This document shows positions 44,587 through 55,463 of a stretch of 64,000 bases of DNA, in pieces. The notes under the pieces were generated by a model. The model made no database searches. It was not told the origin of the DNA and worked only from the letters and a program-made list of their open reading frames with translations. A program made the translations under genes and the position numbers. The stretch is from Massilia sp. R2A-15 (lineage in GTDB: Bacteria > Pseudomonadota > Gammaproteobacteria > Burkholderiales > Burkholderiaceae_D), in NCBI RefSeq assembly GCF_030704305.1, contig NZ_CP131935.1:186001-250000 (forward strand). The letters are read 5' to 3'. Position 1 is the stretch's first letter. Every line of letters begins with the position of its first letter.

Positions 44587-45009
44587 TTATCCTTCGACGA
44601 TCTCGAACGAGTGGGTGATTTCGGCGGTCTTGGCCAGCATGATCGATGCCGAGCAGTACTTGTCGTGCGAGAGCCGGACCGCGCGCTCGACGCTGGACGG
44701 CTTGAGATTCCTGCCGCTGACGGTGAAGTGGAAGTGGATCTTGGTGAACACTTTCGGATCGACCTCGGCGCGCTCGGACTTGAGCGTGACCTCGCAACCG
44801 CGCACATCTTCGCGGCTGCGCTGGAGGATCAGAACCACGTCGTAGGCGGTACAGCCGCCGGCGCCCAGCAGCATCATCTCCATCGGCCGCGGCGCCAGGT
44901 TGTGGCCGCCGCCCTCGGGCGCGCCGTCCATGCTGACCATGTGGCCGGAACCGGTCTCGGCCCGGAAACTCATGCCCGACGGGCCGTTCCAGCTGACTTT
45001 CACTTCCAT
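44587..45009 (-). CDS. OsmC family peroxiredoxin-like protein
   Basis: 140 residues. The OsmC/YhfA fold, which reduces organic hydroperoxides with two cysteines. The first conserved region MEMMLLGAGGCTAYDVVLIL holds the usual peroxidatic Cys. The second region around residues 115-125 (HDKYCSASIMLAKTAEI) supplies the resolving Cys. Closer to the YhfA subgroup than to the osmotically induced OsmC. It stands alone on the minus strand. Confidence 0.85.
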   Translation of the reverse strand: MEVKVSWNGPSGMSFRAETGSGHMVSMDGAPEGGGHNLAPRPMEMMLLGAGGCTAYDVVLILQRSREDVRGCEVTLKSERAEVDPKVFTKIHFHFTVSGRNLKPSSVERAVRLSHDKYCSASIMLAKTAEITHSFEIVEG

Positions 45010-45078
45010 TGCGCGCTCTCGAAAAAAAGGGCCTGACCCACCGGTCAGACCCAGGTGTGGGAGCTAATATTGTAGCGT

Positions 45079-46259
45079 CTACACGCCCAGCACGTAGCGC
45101 TCGCTCTTCATGCGCCAGCTGGCGAAGCCTGCCGCGGCCAAGGCCGGCAGCAGCGCGCTGAAAAACGTCAGCACATACGGCAGCGAGCCGATGTCCTCGC
45201 CCTTGGCGATTTCGCGCAGCAGGGTTTGGTTCGACAGGATCGGCACGAGGTACATCCATGTTGCCGTCTTCACTTCCATCATCGACACCACCATGCCGGG
45301 CAGCAGCGGCAGCAGCATCAGGAAGCTGAGCATGCTTTGCGCTTCCTTGAACGACTTGGCGTTCATCGCCACCGCCACCTGGATCGCCGCGGCGAACAGC
45401 GACAGCGGGATCGACGCCAGGATTACCTTCGCCAGGTCGGCAGTGGTGACGCGCCACGACATGCCGATTTCCTCCAGCGGCAGCCAGGTCAGGATGCCGT
45501 GCGCCAGCAGCAGGGCGACGGTGACGCCGACCAGCGACAGGCTGGCCGCGGCCATCCATTTGCCCACCACCAGTTCCCATGCGCGCGCCGGCTGCGACAT
45601 CAGCACCTCGAGCGAGCGCCGCTCGCGCTCGCCCGCGGTGCTGTCGACCGCCGCCGACAAGCCGCAAATGAAGGCGGGGAAGAACAGCAGGCCCAGGATG
45701 CTGCCGATCAGGCCGGCCGAACGCGCCGCGGTGCTGCCGGTGTCGTAGCGCTGCAGCAGCACCGGCTGCACCAGCACCGGCGAGACGCCATGCGCCAGCA
45801 GCCGTGCGCCCGTCACGCTCGAGCTGTAATTGCGGATCACTTCCTCGATGTCGCGCTGGCGCTTGTCGTTGTCGGATGCCGAATCGAACCACAGCTCGAC
45901 GCGCGCCGGGCGCATCGCCTCATAGTTTTCCGCGAATTTGTCGGTGATGCGCAGCAGCGCGACAACCTTGCGCGCCTGCAGCAGCTCGGTGATCGCTTCC
46001 TCGCTCATCGGCGCGACCTGCTTGACCAGCACGTTCTTCTGCTTGAGCTGCGCCATCAGGTTCGGCGCCTGCGCGGCGCCGATCACGGCCAGCTCGATGC
46101 CTTCGCGCTCGGGCTTGGTGGCGCGCTTGATCGACTGGTTCAGGATGATGCCCAGCATGACCGGGTACATCAGCGTAAACAACAGCAGCAGGCCGAGCGA
46201 GCGCTTGTCGCGCAGGGTTTCGCGCAACTCCTTCAGAAAAACGATTTGCCATTTCGACT

Positions 46260-46263
<4 letters not shown>
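45079..46263 (-). CDS. ABC-2 permease, NatB-like
   Basis: 394 residues. N-terminal helix after MKSKWQIVFLKELRETLRDKRSLGLLLL (start 46263), a long extracytoplasmic loop (about 45-185), then five helices with the cytoplasmic ERERRSLEVLMSQPARAWELVVGKW segment typical of NatB sodium exporters. It is overlapped by 4 bases by the ATPase gene upstream. Na+ efflux is the known role of NatAB in Bacillus; the substrate here is inferred. Confidence 0.82.
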
Positions 46264-46991
<728 letters not shown>

Positions 46992-47004
46992 GTCGGTCTC
47001 GCGG

Positions 47005-48429
47005 TTACGGTTGCGGTCCGGCGCTGCCGAGCTGAAAGCCGGGCACCGGGATGTCCTTCAGGCACTCGGCCTGCACAGGCGCGTCGGGGCGGTCGAGGAA
47101 TTCGCGCAGCAGGCGCGGGGTGCAGCCCAACCAGGAGATGCCGTGGCCGGCATTGGCCACCACCAGGTGCTGGGCGTGCGTCATGAATTTGCCGGCCGCT
47201 TCGGCGCGGCGCGGCGGCGTGACCGGGTCGAGGGCGCCCGACAGCATCAGCGTGGGCGCCGTGATCGGGGTCGGCGACGCCAGCGGCACGGGCGGCACGG
47301 CGATCGCGCGGCACAGCGCCGGCAGGCGCGCGGCCATCGGCGCGGTCAGCACCCCGGCGTCCTCGGCCAGCACGGACGGGGTCAGGCGCGGCATGTCCTC
47401 GGCGCAGATGACGGCCAGTTGCAGCACCAGCGCGTGGGCGCCATCGGCCGACAGGTCGGCGGAAACGTTGCGGCGCGCGATGAACGGCTCCCAGCGGCCC
47501 TGCGCCGCGCTGTGGATCAGGAAGGGCAGGCGCCGGCTGTCGGCCGGGGAATACAGGATGCTGTGCACGGTGCCGAGAAAGCGCGTGCTCGTCATCGGCA
47601 GCTTGAGCGGCGCGGCGGTGCGCGGGTCGGCGATTTCCACCTTCACGCCGCCGGCGGCGACCTTGGCCGACAGCGCCGTGAATTCGGCGCGGGCGTTCGG
47701 GAACGCGCGCGCGCAGGCCGGCTCGGCGGCGCACTGGCGGAACAGCGCTTCGAGCGCGGCCTGGCTGTCGCGGCCGCCGGCCGGGATCACCTGGTCGGGC
47801 GCGGCCACGCCGTCGAGCGTCAGCGAACGCACCTGGGCCGGGTAGGCGCGCGCGTAGGCCTGGGCCAGGCGGGTGCCGTAGGAGCCGCCCCACAGGTTGA
47901 TCTTGCCGTAGCCGAGCGCCTGGCGCACCTGGTCGATGTCGCGCGCGGCGCTGGCGGTGCCGTAGGCGGCGTAGTTGGTGTTGAGGCGCTTGATGCAGGC
48001 GACGATCTCGGCTTCGAGCTGCTCTTCGGTCATCGCTTCCTGGGCCGGCGTGCTCTCGCAGTCGAGCTTGCCGGACAGGCCGGTGCCGCGCTGGTCGATG
48101 AACACGATGTCGCGGGTGGCGCGGATGCGGCGGAAGGTGCTGTTTAGCAACTGCAGCACGTCCGAGCCGGCCTGGCCGGGACCGCCGGCGAGCACGAACA
48201 GCGGATCGGGGCGGGCCGACTCGCGAAACGCCGGCGCGATGGTCACATGGAGCTTCAGTTTGGCGCCGTCCGGCTTGGCGTAGTCGAGGGCAACCGGCAG
48301 GCTCACGCAGCGCAGCGGTTCCTCCGCGCCGGGTAGGTGGCAGGCGCGGGTGGGGGCGGCGGCCTGGCTCGCAGCGGGCAGCAGCGCCAGGGCAGTCAGT
48401 GCGGCGCCCAGGCAAGAACGAAATTTCAC
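47005..48429 (-). CDS. Secreted alpha/beta hydrolase (tripeptidyl aminopeptidase-like)
   Basis: 474 residues. Signal peptide KFRSCLGAALTALALLPAASQAAA. Nucleophile elbow GGSYGTRLAQ, oxyanion region FVLAGGPGQAGS, IDQRGTGLSGKLDC, and a C-terminal TAP-like domain with LMLSGALDPVTPP (Asp) and NAGHGISW (His). Probably a periplasmic or secreted proline-type peptidase. The GTG at 48429 is preferred since GGGAG lies 5 bases upstream and the signal then begins with a basic residue; ATGs at 48441 and 48459 are alternatives. Confidence 0.82.
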   Translation of the reverse strand: MKFRSCLGAALTALALLPAASQAAAPTRACHLPGAEEPLRCVSLPVALDYAKPDGAKLKLHVTIAPAFRESARPDPLFVLAGGPGQAGSDVLQLLNSTFRRIRATRDIVFIDQRGTGLSGKLDCESTPAQEAMTEEQLEAEIVACIKRLNTNYAAYGTASAARDIDQVRQALGYGKINLWGGSYGTRLAQAYARAYPAQVRSLTLDGVAAPDQVIPAGGRDSQAALEALFRQCAAEPACARAFPNARAEFTALSAKVAAGGVKVEIADPRTAAPLKLPMTSTRFLGTVHSILYSPADSRRLPFLIHSAAQGRWEPFIARRNVSADLSADGAHALVLQLAVICAEDMPRLTPSVLAEDAGVLTAPMAARLPALCRAIAVPPVPLASPTPITAPTLMLSGALDPVTPPRRAEAAGKFMTHAQHLVVANAGHGISWLGCTPRLLREFLDRPDAPVQAECLKDIPVPGFQLGSAGPQP

Positions 48430-48707
48430 GGGATCTCCCATCGGATGGATGCTGGCCATAGTAAATTGACACTGTTGCCTCGGTCAATCGATAGTTTCAG
48501 TTTTGAATGATGTCTTGAGGCAATACGATTAGCAATGAGGGAGCGCGTCGGGAATGCGACAGTAAGGCCAGGCGCGGGTTGACCGGATGGGCCGCATGTG
48601 CGATCATAGCCGGCTTTCCGTTTGCTCAGGAAAGACAATAAGGCAGAGTCCGCAGGCAACATGAGCGGAACCACCATTTGAGCGATTTTTTGAATTAGGA
48701 AGTCAAC

Positions 48708-49136
48708 ATGAAAACTTTTTCCGCTAAAGGACATGAAGTCCAGCGCGATTGGTTGGTGATTGACGCGACGGACTTGGTCCTCGGACGTGTTGCCAGCGAA
48801 GTGGCACGCCGACTGCGCGGCAAGCATAAGCCAGAATTTACTCCTCACGTCGACACGGGCGACTTCATCGTCGTCATCAACGCAGGCAAGCTGCGCGTGA
48901 CCGGTACCAAAGCGACCGAGAAGACGTACTACCGTCACTCGGGCTACCCAGGCGGCATCTACGAAACCAACTTCAAGAAAATGCAAGAGCGTTTTCCTGG
49001 TCGCGCGCTCGAGAAAGCGGTCAAGGGCATGCTGCCTAAGGGCCCGCTCGGCTACGCAATGATCAAGAAGCTCAAAGTGTATGCGGAAGGTTCCCACCCG
49101 CACGCGGCCCAGCAACCTAAAGCACTCGTTCTCTAA
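48708..49136 (+). CDS. rplM: 50S ribosomal protein L13
   Basis: 142 residues, standard length. [44 protein letters not shown] is the canonical L13 start, and HPHAAQQPK the usual C-terminal region. TTAGGAAG precedes the ATG. Cotranscribed with rpsI (9-base gap). The codon composition is less GC-rich than neighbours, as expected of highly expressed genes. The 248-base upstream region probably holds the promoter. Confidence 0.98.
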   Translation: MKTFSAKGHEVQRDWLVIDATDLVLGRVASEVARRLRGKHKPEFTPHVDTGDFIVVINAGKLRVTGTKATEKTYYRHSGYPGGIYETNFKKMQERFPGRALEKAVKGMLPKGPLGYAMIKKLKVYAEGSHPHAAQQPKALVL

Positions 49137-49145
49137 GGAGCTGAC

Positions 49146-49538
49146 ATGATCGGTAACTACAATTACGGCACCGGCCGTCGCAAGAGTGCAGTCGCTCGCG
49201 TGTTCATCAAAGTTGGCACTGGCCAAATCATCGTCAACGGCAAGCCAGCGTCGGAATACTTCTCGCGCGAAACCGGCCTGATGGTCATTCGCCAGCCGCT
49301 GGAACTGACCGGCAACGTCGAGCGTTTTGACATCAAAGTCAACGTGCACGGCGGCGGCGAGTCGGGCCAGGCAGGTGCAGTACGCCACGGCATCACCCGC
49401 GCCCTGATCGACTACGACGCAACGCTGAAGGGCGATCTGGCACGTGCCGGCTTCGTTACCCGCGATGCACGTGAAGTCGAGCGTAAAAAAGTTGGTCTGC
49501 GCAAAGCACGTCGCGCAAAGCAATTCTCGAAGCGTTAA
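49146..49538 (+). CDS. rpsI: 30S ribosomal protein S9
   Basis: 130 residues. [17 protein letters not shown] and the C-terminal [16 protein letters not shown] (the tail that reaches the P-site tRNA) are diagnostic. Preceded by AAGGAG at 49135-49140. Second gene of the rplM-rpsI operon, ended by a strong terminator. Confidence 0.98.
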   Translation: MIGNYNYGTGRRKSAVARVFIKVGTGQIIVNGKPASEYFSRETGLMVIRQPLELTGNVERFDIKVNVHGGGESGQAGAVRHGITRALIDYDATLKGDLARAGFVTRDAREVERKKVGLRKARRAKQFSKR

Positions 49539-49576
49539 TTCGTTTCATCAGCAGCGTCCTCGGGCGCTGCTTCGAA

Positions 49577-49606
49577 AAGACCGCCGGCTTCCCGGCGGTT
49601 TTTTTT
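49577..49606 (+). terminator. Rho-independent terminator of rplM-rpsI
   Basis: ACCGCCGG-CTTC-CCGGCGGT (49580-49599), an 8-bp GC-rich stem with a tetraloop, followed by eight T residues. It is 42 bases after the rpsI stop. A degenerate family B-like repeat follows at 49628-49668. Confidence 0.92.
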
Positions 49607-49627
49607 CGTCGGGCCAACTTCAAAATC

Positions 49628-49668
49628 GGGGCCTGACCCGCGGCGACTCGGCGTCCCCGTCAGACCCC
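49628..49668. repeat. Diverged family B-like palindrome
   Basis: GGGGCCTGACCC and CGTCAGACCCC arms with a GC-rich centre. It lies between the rpsI terminator and the argC promoter region. Confidence 0.45.
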
Positions 49669-49768
49669 AGGCCTAACATCAGCCCTGCCGGGCGCGCGGA
49701 TTTTGGTGGGCTGTTAAAATTGCGGCCTGCTTATTGCATCACCTAATTTATATCTCGAAGGAACAGAC

Positions 49769-50806
49769 ATGATCAAAGTTGGCATCGTTGGCGGCACCGG
49801 GTACACAGGCGTGGAATTGCTGCGATTGCTGGCCGCCCATCCGCAGGCGCAGCTAACCGCCATCACGTCGCGCAAGGAAGACGGCCTGCCCGTCGCGGAC
49901 ATGTTCCCGTCGCTGCGCGGCCACGTCGAGCTGGCGTTCTCGGCTCCCGACAAGGTCGACCTGACCCAGTGCGACGTGGTGTTCTTCGCCACCCCGCACG
50001 GCGTGGCGATGGCGCAGGCCCCGGCCTTGCTGGCCGCCGGCGTGAAGGTGATCGACCTGGCCGCCGACTTCCGCCTGAAGGACCAGGCCGCCTTCGAGAA
50101 GTGGTACAAGATTCCGCACACCGCGCCGGAACTGCTGGAGCAGGCCGTGTACGGCTTGCCCGAGCTGAACCGCGAAGCCATCAAGGGCGCCACGCTGATC
50201 GCCAATCCGGGCTGCTACCCGACCACGATGCAGCTGGGCTTCTATCCGCTGCTCAAGGCCGGCCTGATCGATGCGACCCACCTGATCGCCGACGCCAAAT
50301 CGGGCGTCTCGGGCGCCGGCCGCAAGGCCGAGATCGGCACGCTGTTCTCCGAGTCGAGCGACAATTTCAAGGCCTACGGCGTGTCCGGCCACCGCCACAC
50401 GCCGGAAACCTCGGCCCAGCTGCAGCGCTTCACCGACCAGAAAGTCGGCCTGACCTTCACGCCGCACCTGGTGCCGATGATCCGCGGCATGCATTCGACC
50501 CTGTACGCGCGCCTGACCAAGGACGTTTCCAATGAAGAGCTGCAGGCGCTGTTCGAAGCGCAGTACAAGGACGACGCATTTGTGGACGTGATGCCGTTCG
50601 GCTCGCATCCGGAAACCCGCTCGACCCGCGGCGCCAACATGCTGCGCCTGGCGCTGCACCGTCCGGAAGGCGGCGACACCGTCATCATCCTTGTGGTGCA
50701 GGACAACCTGGTCAAGGGCGCCTCGGGCCAGGCCGTGCAGTGCATGAACCTGATGTTCGGGCTGCCGGAGACGACCGGCTTGCAGCAGATCGCGCTGCTG
50801 CCATAA
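49769..50806 (+). CDS. argC: N-acetyl-gamma-glutamyl-phosphate reductase
   Basis: 345 residues. Third step of arginine synthesis (NADPH reduction of N-acetylglutamyl phosphate). The N-terminal nucleotide motif is [18 protein letters not shown]. The catalytic Cys lies in [14 protein letters not shown], and [20 protein letters not shown] is conserved. ArgC type 1 length. GAAGGA lies upstream of the ATG. It is transcribed alone. Confidence 0.96.
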   Translation: MIKVGIVGGTGYTGVELLRLLAAHPQAQLTAITSRKEDGLPVADMFPSLRGHVELAFSAPDKVDLTQCDVVFFATPHGVAMAQAPALLAAGVKVIDLAADFRLKDQAAFEKWYKIPHTAPELLEQAVYGLPELNREAIKGATLIANPGCYPTTMQLGFYPLLKAGLIDATHLIADAKSGVSGAGRKAEIGTLFSESSDNFKAYGVSGHRHTPETSAQLQRFTDQKVGLTFTPHLVPMIRGMHSTLYARLTKDVSNEELQALFEAQYKDDAFVDVMPFGSHPETRSTRGANMLRLALHRPEGGDTVIILVVQDNLVKGASGQAVQCMNLMFGLPETTGLQQIALLP

Positions 50807-50987
50807 TTCCCGCGGCGGTTGAATTGCGGCCGAAAGGCCGCATCTGAAGACATTCCCATTATAAATTGCTGGAAATGCAGGCCGGCGCGCTGGTGTTGCA
50901 TCTGGCCGCCGGGCCGCAAGCATCTGAAGCGTGAGTTGCGTCAACAGTCTATAATGGACCCAATCGTATCCAAGTAGGAGTCCCCCC

Positions 50988-51350
50988 ATGAATGCAGTAG
51001 CCGAATCGCAAGACGTTATGCCGTCGCCGATCATTTTTACCGACAGCGCCGCGCAAAAAGTCGCCCAGCTGATCGAGGAAGAGGGCAATCCCGACCTGAA
51101 ACTGCGCGTCTTCGTGCAGGGCGGCGGCTGCTCGGGCTTCCAGTACGGTTTCACGTTCGACGAAATCGTCAATGAAGACGACACCACGATGGTCAAGAAC
51201 GGCGTCCAGCTGCTGATCGACTCGATGAGCTACCAGTACCTGGTCGGCGCCGAGATCGACTACAAGGACGACCTCGAAGGCGCCCAGTTCGTCATCAAGA
51301 ATCCGACCGCCAGCTCGACCTGCGGCTGCGGATCGTCGTTCTCGGTATAA
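50988..51350 (+). CDS. erpA: Iron-sulfur cluster insertion protein ErpA
   Basis: 120 residues. A-type Fe-S carrier that delivers clusters to apo-proteins. The three conserved cysteines are in [13 protein letters not shown] and [10 protein letters not shown]. The N-terminal extension [19 protein letters not shown] is typical of beta-proteobacterial ErpA. AGGAG lies 7-11 bases upstream of the ATG. Confidence 0.94.
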   Translation: MNAVAESQDVMPSPIIFTDSAAQKVAQLIEEEGNPDLKLRVFVQGGGCSGFQYGFTFDEIVNEDDTTMVKNGVQLLIDSMSYQYLVGAEIDYKDDLEGAQFVIKNPTASSTCGCGSSFSV

Positions 51351-51384
51351 GCAAACTGCGCCGGCCCACGCCGGCGCGATTTGA

Positions 51385-52488
51385 TCACGCGGGGTAGAGC
51401 GCGCCCAGGATCCTGGCGCCTTTGGCCCCCGTCACAGCGGGCAGATTGCCCGCTTTGCGTTGGTGGAAGCGGTACCCCAGCCAGGCGAACGCCAGCGCTT
51501 CGACCCGGTTCGGCGGCACGCCCAGCGCCGCTGTCGATTCCACCGGCACCTTCCCTCCCAGTTCCGCCGCCAGCGCGCGCATCAGCGTGCCGTTGTAAGC
51601 GCCGCCTCCGCACACATATACCGCATCGACCTTGCTGGTCGCGCCTTCGATCGCGCGCGCGATGCTCACGGCCGTCAGCTGGGTCAGCGTGGCCTGGACG
51701 TCGGCGGGCGCCAGCGCCGGGCAGCGCGCCAGCACCGCGTCGAGCCAGTCCATGTGGAACAGGTCGCGTCCCGTGCTTTTTGGCGCCGGCAGCGCGAAGT
51801 AGGGCTCCTCCAGCAGCGCCGCCAGCAGATCCGCATCGACCTTGCCGCTTGCCGCCCACGCGCCGTCGGCGTCGTATTCCTTGTCCAGGTGGCGCGCGAT
51901 CCAGCCGTCCATCAGCACGTTGCCGGGACCGGTGTCGAAGCCGGTGACCTCGCCCTCGGCCGGCAGCACGCTGATGTTGCCGATGCCGCCGATGTTGACC
52001 ACCACGCGCGTCTGGCCAGTCGCGCCGAACACCGCGGCGTGATAGGCCGGCACCAGCGGCGCGCCCTGGCCGGCGGCGGCGACGTCGCGGCTGCGGAAAT
52101 CGGCGACGACGTCGATGCCGGTCAGTTCGGCCAGCAGGGAGCCGTTGATGGTCTGGCGCGTGAAGCCCAGTTCGGGGCGATGGCGGATGGTCTGGCCGTG
52201 CGCGGCGATCGCCTGCACCGGTCCCGTGGCGTGCGGCAGCAGTTCGGCCACGCAGGCGGCGTAGCGCTCTGCGATCCGGTTGGCGGCGATGGCCTCGCGT
52301 TCGATTTCGTTGACGCCGGCTGCCTGCAGCGCCATCAGGTCGGCGCGCAGTTCAGTTGAGAAAGGGGCGAAGGCGGCGCCGAGCGTGCGGATCGCGCCGT
52401 CGTCCGAGAAATCGGCGAGAACGGCGTCCACGCCATCAAGGCTGGTGCCGGACATCATGCCGATGTAGAGCGAAGAGGTATTGGTCAT
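51385..52488 (-). CDS. anmK: Anhydro-N-acetylmuramic acid kinase
   Basis: 367 residues. Phosphorylates and opens 1,6-anhydro-MurNAc in cell-wall recycling. ASKHA motifs are [16 protein letters not shown] (phosphate 1), [23 protein letters not shown] (phosphate 2) with [12 protein letters not shown], and [12 protein letters not shown] (adenosine). Convergent with erpA. The gene is intact. Confidence 0.95.
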   Translation of the reverse strand: MTNTSSLYIGMMSGTSLDGVDAVLADFSDDGAIRTLGAAFAPFSTELRADLMALQAAGVNEIEREAIAANRIAERYAACVAELLPHATGPVQAIAAHGQTIRHRPELGFTRQTINGSLLAELTGIDVVADFRSRDVAAAGQGAPLVPAYHAAVFGATGQTRVVVNIGGIGNISVLPAEGEVTGFDTGPGNVLMDGWIARHLDKEYDADGAWAASGKVDADLLAALLEEPYFALPAPKSTGRDLFHMDWLDAVLARCPALAPADVQATLTQLTAVSIARAIEGATSKVDAVYVCGGGAYNGTLMRALAAELGGKVPVESTAALGVPPNRVEALAFAWLGYRFHQRKAGNLPAVTGAKGARILGALYPA

Positions 52489-52515
52489 CGTGTGCTTCTA
52501 AAATATGAGAGTACC

Positions 52516-52584
52516 GGGGTCTGGTCCTGCGGACCTGACCCCATTTTCAATCATGCGCCGCGGCCCAAGGGCTGGGGTCAGGTC
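52516..52584. repeat. Family B palindrome pair, second copy cut by the IS3 element
   Basis: Copy one is 52516-52542. Copy two begins at 52574 (GGGGTCAGGTC to 52584) and resumes after the IS3 element at 53846-53861 (CGCAGGACCAGACCCC). Removing the element and one GGTC restores a perfect 27-nt palindrome. Confidence 0.85.
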
Positions 52585-52614
52585 TGAGATGCACCGGTTT
52601 GGTGGACAGGTTAA

Positions 52615-53514
52615 TTAGCAACACATGTGCTGCGCCTGGACCTGCGCCGGCGTTTTGTAGCCGAGCGATTGATGAAGTCGGATTGTATTGTAGTACACCT
52701 CAATATGATCTTTGACGGCGGCAACCGCGGCAGCGTGATCTTCATACACGAAGTGATGCGTCAACTCGTTCTTCAGGTTCGAGAAGAAGCTCTCCGCAAC
52801 CGCGTTATCGTGACAGTTCCCTTTGCGGCTCATGCTCGCAATTGCGCCCTTCGACTCGAGGTAGTCGCGAAACTTCTTCGAGCCGTAAGGCGATCCCTGA
52901 TCCGTGTGGCAAACGAGCCCTGGCGGCGGGCGATATCGCTCCATGGCCGCTTCGATCGTCTGCACGGCCAGGGCGGCGGTCTGGCTCGTTCCCATCGCCC
53001 AGCCAATGACAGCGTGCGTGGACAAATCCAGGAATATCGACAGATGGCTTATCCCCGTCCGCGTGGTGATTTGCGTCATGTCGCCCACCCACACGCGGTT
53101 TGGAACGGCGACCTTGAATTTCCGGTTCACCAGATTCGGGGCTGGCGGTTCTTTTTGTTGCGGTGCTGGTTTGCTTTGCAGTCGTTGGGTTCGAAGCGTC
53201 TGAATGCCGGCGCAACGTCGTAGACGTGCCACTCGATTTCGCCCGCATGGATTTTTTTCCGCGCGTAGCACCCGCCACATCTTGATGACGCCTGCAGCGC
53301 GCCGGTGTTCCACGTCGATCTCGTGAAGCCTCGCAATCAAGGCGATGTCCGCGCTATCGCGCGGGCTCATAGGGCGACAGCGCGAGGCATGGTAGCCGCT
53401 TCGGCTTACGCCAAGTAAGCGGCACATCAGCCCGACCGGATACATCTCGGCATGCTCGCGAATGAAGGCGTACCTCAGCGCTATCGGCGCATGAAGTACG
53501 CCTCGGCTTTTTTT
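52615..53514 (-). CDS. IS3-family transposase OrfB (made by -1 frameshift from OrfA)
   Basis: About 299 residues counted from the slip site. DDE integrase core: WVGDMTQITT (first Asp), HTDQGSPYGSKKF (second Asp) and GNCHDNAVAESFFSNLKNE (Glu), with an HTH_21-like region (LMCRLLGVSRSGYHASR). There is no separate good start; translation is expected by -1 slippage on the seven A residues (53508-53514), changing CTA-AAA-AAA-GCC to AAA-AAA-AGC. Confidence 0.9.
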   Translation of the reverse strand, partial: KKSRGVLHAPIALRYAFIREHAEMYPVGLMCRLLGVSRSGYHASRCRPMSPRDSADIALIARLHEIDVEHRRAAGVIKMWRVLRAEKNPCGRNRVARLRRCAGIQTLRTQRLQSKPAPQQKEPPAPNLVNRKFKVAVPNRVWVGDMTQITTRTGISHLSIFLDLSTHAVIGWAMGTSQTAALAVQTIEAAMERYRPPPGLVCHTDQGSPYGSKKFRDYLESKGAIASMSRKGNCHDNAVAESFFSNLKNELTHHFVYEDHAAAVAAVKDHIEVYYNTIRLHQSLGYKTPAQVQAQHMCC

Positions 53515-53792
53515 AGAATTTCGAGCTCCAGTGCCAGGCGAAGGTTCTCCTTGCGAAGCCGAGTCAGCTCGTCTTCCTCGCCAGCTGGCGGGCGCCCAGG
53601 CGGTCGAAACGCCAAGTCCGGGCCGACCAAGTCGACCCGCTTCGCCCATTTATAAAGCTGATTTCGACGCACGCCGAGCTCTCGCGCCAGCGCCGCGGCG
53701 TTATCGCATTGCTTCAGACGTTCAACCGCTTGGAGCTTGAACTCCGGGCTAAAGACCTGGTTTTCAGATGATTTTACGAGTTTGGTATCCAT
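53481..53792 (-). CDS. IS3-family transposase OrfA
   Basis: 103 residues. The N-terminal helix-turn-helix (VFSPEFKLQAVERLKQCDNAAALARELGVRRNQLYKWAK) binds the IS ends. A leucine-zipper coiled coil (EEDELTRLRKENLRLALELEILKKAEAYFMRR) mediates multimerisation. The slippery A7 lies near its 3' end. Intact. Confidence 0.92.
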   Translation of the reverse strand: MDTKLVKSSENQVFSPEFKLQAVERLKQCDNAAALARELGVRRNQLYKWAKRVDLVGPDLAFRPPGRPPAGEEDELTRLRKENLRLALELEILKKAEAYFMRR

Positions 53793-53875
53793 GGAACGTA
53801 TTGTCCCCTATTTGGATGTCCACCAAACTCGGTACATCTCAGGTCCGCAGGACCAGACCCCCTGCTGTTCAGGCA

Positions 53876-53912
53876 AAAAAAATGGGCGGGAAAGCATGTC
53901 GCTTTTCCCGCC
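53876..53912 (-). terminator. Rho-independent terminator after the M23 peptidase gene
   Basis: On the minus strand GTGGGCGGGAAAAGCG pairs with the following CTTTCCCGCCCAT, and a run of eight T residues follows (53877-53884 as A on the plus strand). It lies about 17 bases after the M23 gene stop. Confidence 0.85.
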
Positions 53913-53928
53913 CACTCGATTATAGAGC

Positions 53929-55305
53929 TTAGCGTGCCGCCAGCGCAGTGCCTGCCGCGCCACCCGGACGCAGCAGCGCGAAGCGGTGGCTCATGTCGGC
54001 CGCGGCCATCTTGAAATGGGCCATCTCGCCGGCCGTCAGCGGCGCTTGCGCCACCACGTTGACGGTGTTCGGATCGCGCGCCTCGTTGGCGACGCGGAAC
54101 TCGTAGTGCAGGTGGGCGCCGGTCGACCAGCCGGTCGAGCCGACATAGCCGATCACGTCGCCCTGGCGCACCTTGCTGCCCTTGTGGAAGCCCGGCGCGA
54201 ACCGGCTCATGTGCGCATACGCGGTGCTGTAGTTGGCCCAGTGCTTGATGACGACCATGTTGCCGTAGCCGCCGGAGACGCCTTCGAAGTCGATCACGCC
54301 GTCGCCCGACGCGCGGATCGGGGTGCCCAGCGCCGCGGCGAAGTCGATGCCCTTGTGCGCTTTCCAGTTGCCCGAAATCGGGTGCACTCGCATCGAGAAG
54401 CCCGACGAAATCCGCGAGAACTCGAGCGGCGACTTGAGGAAGGATTTTTTCAGCGCCTTGCCGTCGAGCGTGTAGTAACCGCCGCCGGACTTGCTGGCCG
54501 GGTCTTCGAACCATACCGACTGGTAGGTCACGCCGCGGTTGACGAATTCGCCCGCCAGGATGCGGCCGGTGCGCACCATCTCGCCATCCTGCCAGAAGGT
54601 TTCGTAGACCACGTTGAAATGGTCGCCGCGCTTCAGGTCGGAACGGAAGTCGATGGAAGTGGAGAACATCTCGATGATTTGCGCGACGATCGAGTCAGGC
54701 AGCTTGCCGCCGTCGGTCGACGAATCGGTGGCCGAGTACAGCGAATTGGTGATCGTGCGGGCACGCATTTCCACGCGGCGCTCCAGTTTTGGCGCGGCCT
54801 CGGTGGCGATGAACTTGTTGTCCTGGCGGGTGATCGAAATGCTTTTGACCGGGATGTCCTGGGCGTCGACCACGGTCGCGCGCAGCCACTGCAGCTGGCC
54901 GTTGTCGTCGGTCTTGGCCTGCACGCGCTTGCCGGTGCGCAGCTGCATCACGCCCTTGGCGACCTTGTCGGTCTTGATGAAGCTGGCGGCGGCCTGGTCG
55001 TCCACGCCGAGGCGCGACAGCAGCGAAGCGAGCGAATCGCCGGCGCGCACGCGTTCTTCGTGGATGAATTCCTGGGGAGCTTTGTCGAGCGCAGCGATCT
55101 GGTCCGCCAGGTTGGGCAGTTCCAGGTTTTGCGCGATGGATTTGACCGGGAGGTCGGATGCATCCGGGGCGAGCGGCGCGACGCCTGCGGCGCCGAATGC
55201 GCAGACTGCAAGAAAGATCGCGCCGGCGCTGATGATGCGCACCTTTCGCGTCGTTCCTAGCAGGCCGGTCCAGCTTTTGCCTGAGTTTTGTTGGGTAGGG
55301 TTCAT
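53929..55305 (-). CDS. M23-family metallopeptidase (MepM-like endopeptidase)
   Basis: 458 residues. N-terminal signal-anchor (VRIISAGAIFLAVCAFGAAG), an OapA/LysM-like region with EERVRAGDSLASLLSRLGVD (about 85-130), then an LytM/M23 domain (about 310-430). Zinc ligands lie in HKGIDFAAALGTPI (H and D) and HLHYEFRV, with the second His in AYAHMSRF. Likely a DD-endopeptidase that opens cross-links during wall growth. Divergent from tyrS. Confidence 0.9.
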   Translation of the reverse strand: MNPTQQNSGKSWTGLLGTTRKVRIISAGAIFLAVCAFGAAGVAPLAPDASDLPVKSIAQNLELPNLADQIAALDKAPQEFIHEERVRAGDSLASLLSRLGVDDQAAASFIKTDKVAKGVMQLRTGKRVQAKTDDNGQLQWLRATVVDAQDIPVKSISITRQDNKFIATEAAPKLERRVEMRARTITNSLYSATDSSTDGGKLPDSIVAQIIEMFSTSIDFRSDLKRGDHFNVVYETFWQDGEMVRTGRILAGEFVNRGVTYQSVWFEDPASKSGGGYYTLDGKALKKSFLKSPLEFSRISSGFSMRVHPISGNWKAHKGIDFAAALGTPIRASGDGVIDFEGVSGGYGNMVVIKHWANYSTAYAHMSRFAPGFHKGSKVRQGDVIGYVGSTGWSTGAHLHYEFRVANEARDPNTVNVVAQAPLTAGEMAHFKMAAADMSHRFALLRPGGAAGTALAAR

Positions 55306-55463
55306 GCAATCAGTTAAAATTTGCCGCTTGAACTTCCAGTCGAAGACTACTTTTTCTTGTTGTTGTTACGTATCTTTTCATTGGGCAACGTTGATGGGAT
55401 CGGGCATTATATCAAACTCCCGCGACCGGCCTCTCTTTTTTTCTTTCTGTTGATAAAGTATCC

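Larger units (their letters stand above)
52585..53841 (-). mobile_element. IS3-family insertion sequence
   Basis: 1257 bp. Ends are TGAGATGCACCGG left and, as reverse complement of the right end, TGAGATGTACCGAG, extending as imperfect inverted repeats of about 24 bp with TTTGGTGGACA. Flanked by a 4-bp direct repeat GGTC (52581-52584, 53842-53845). Two overlapping frames on the minus strand (orfA, orfB) with an A7 slippery site. The element looks complete. Confidence 0.93.
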
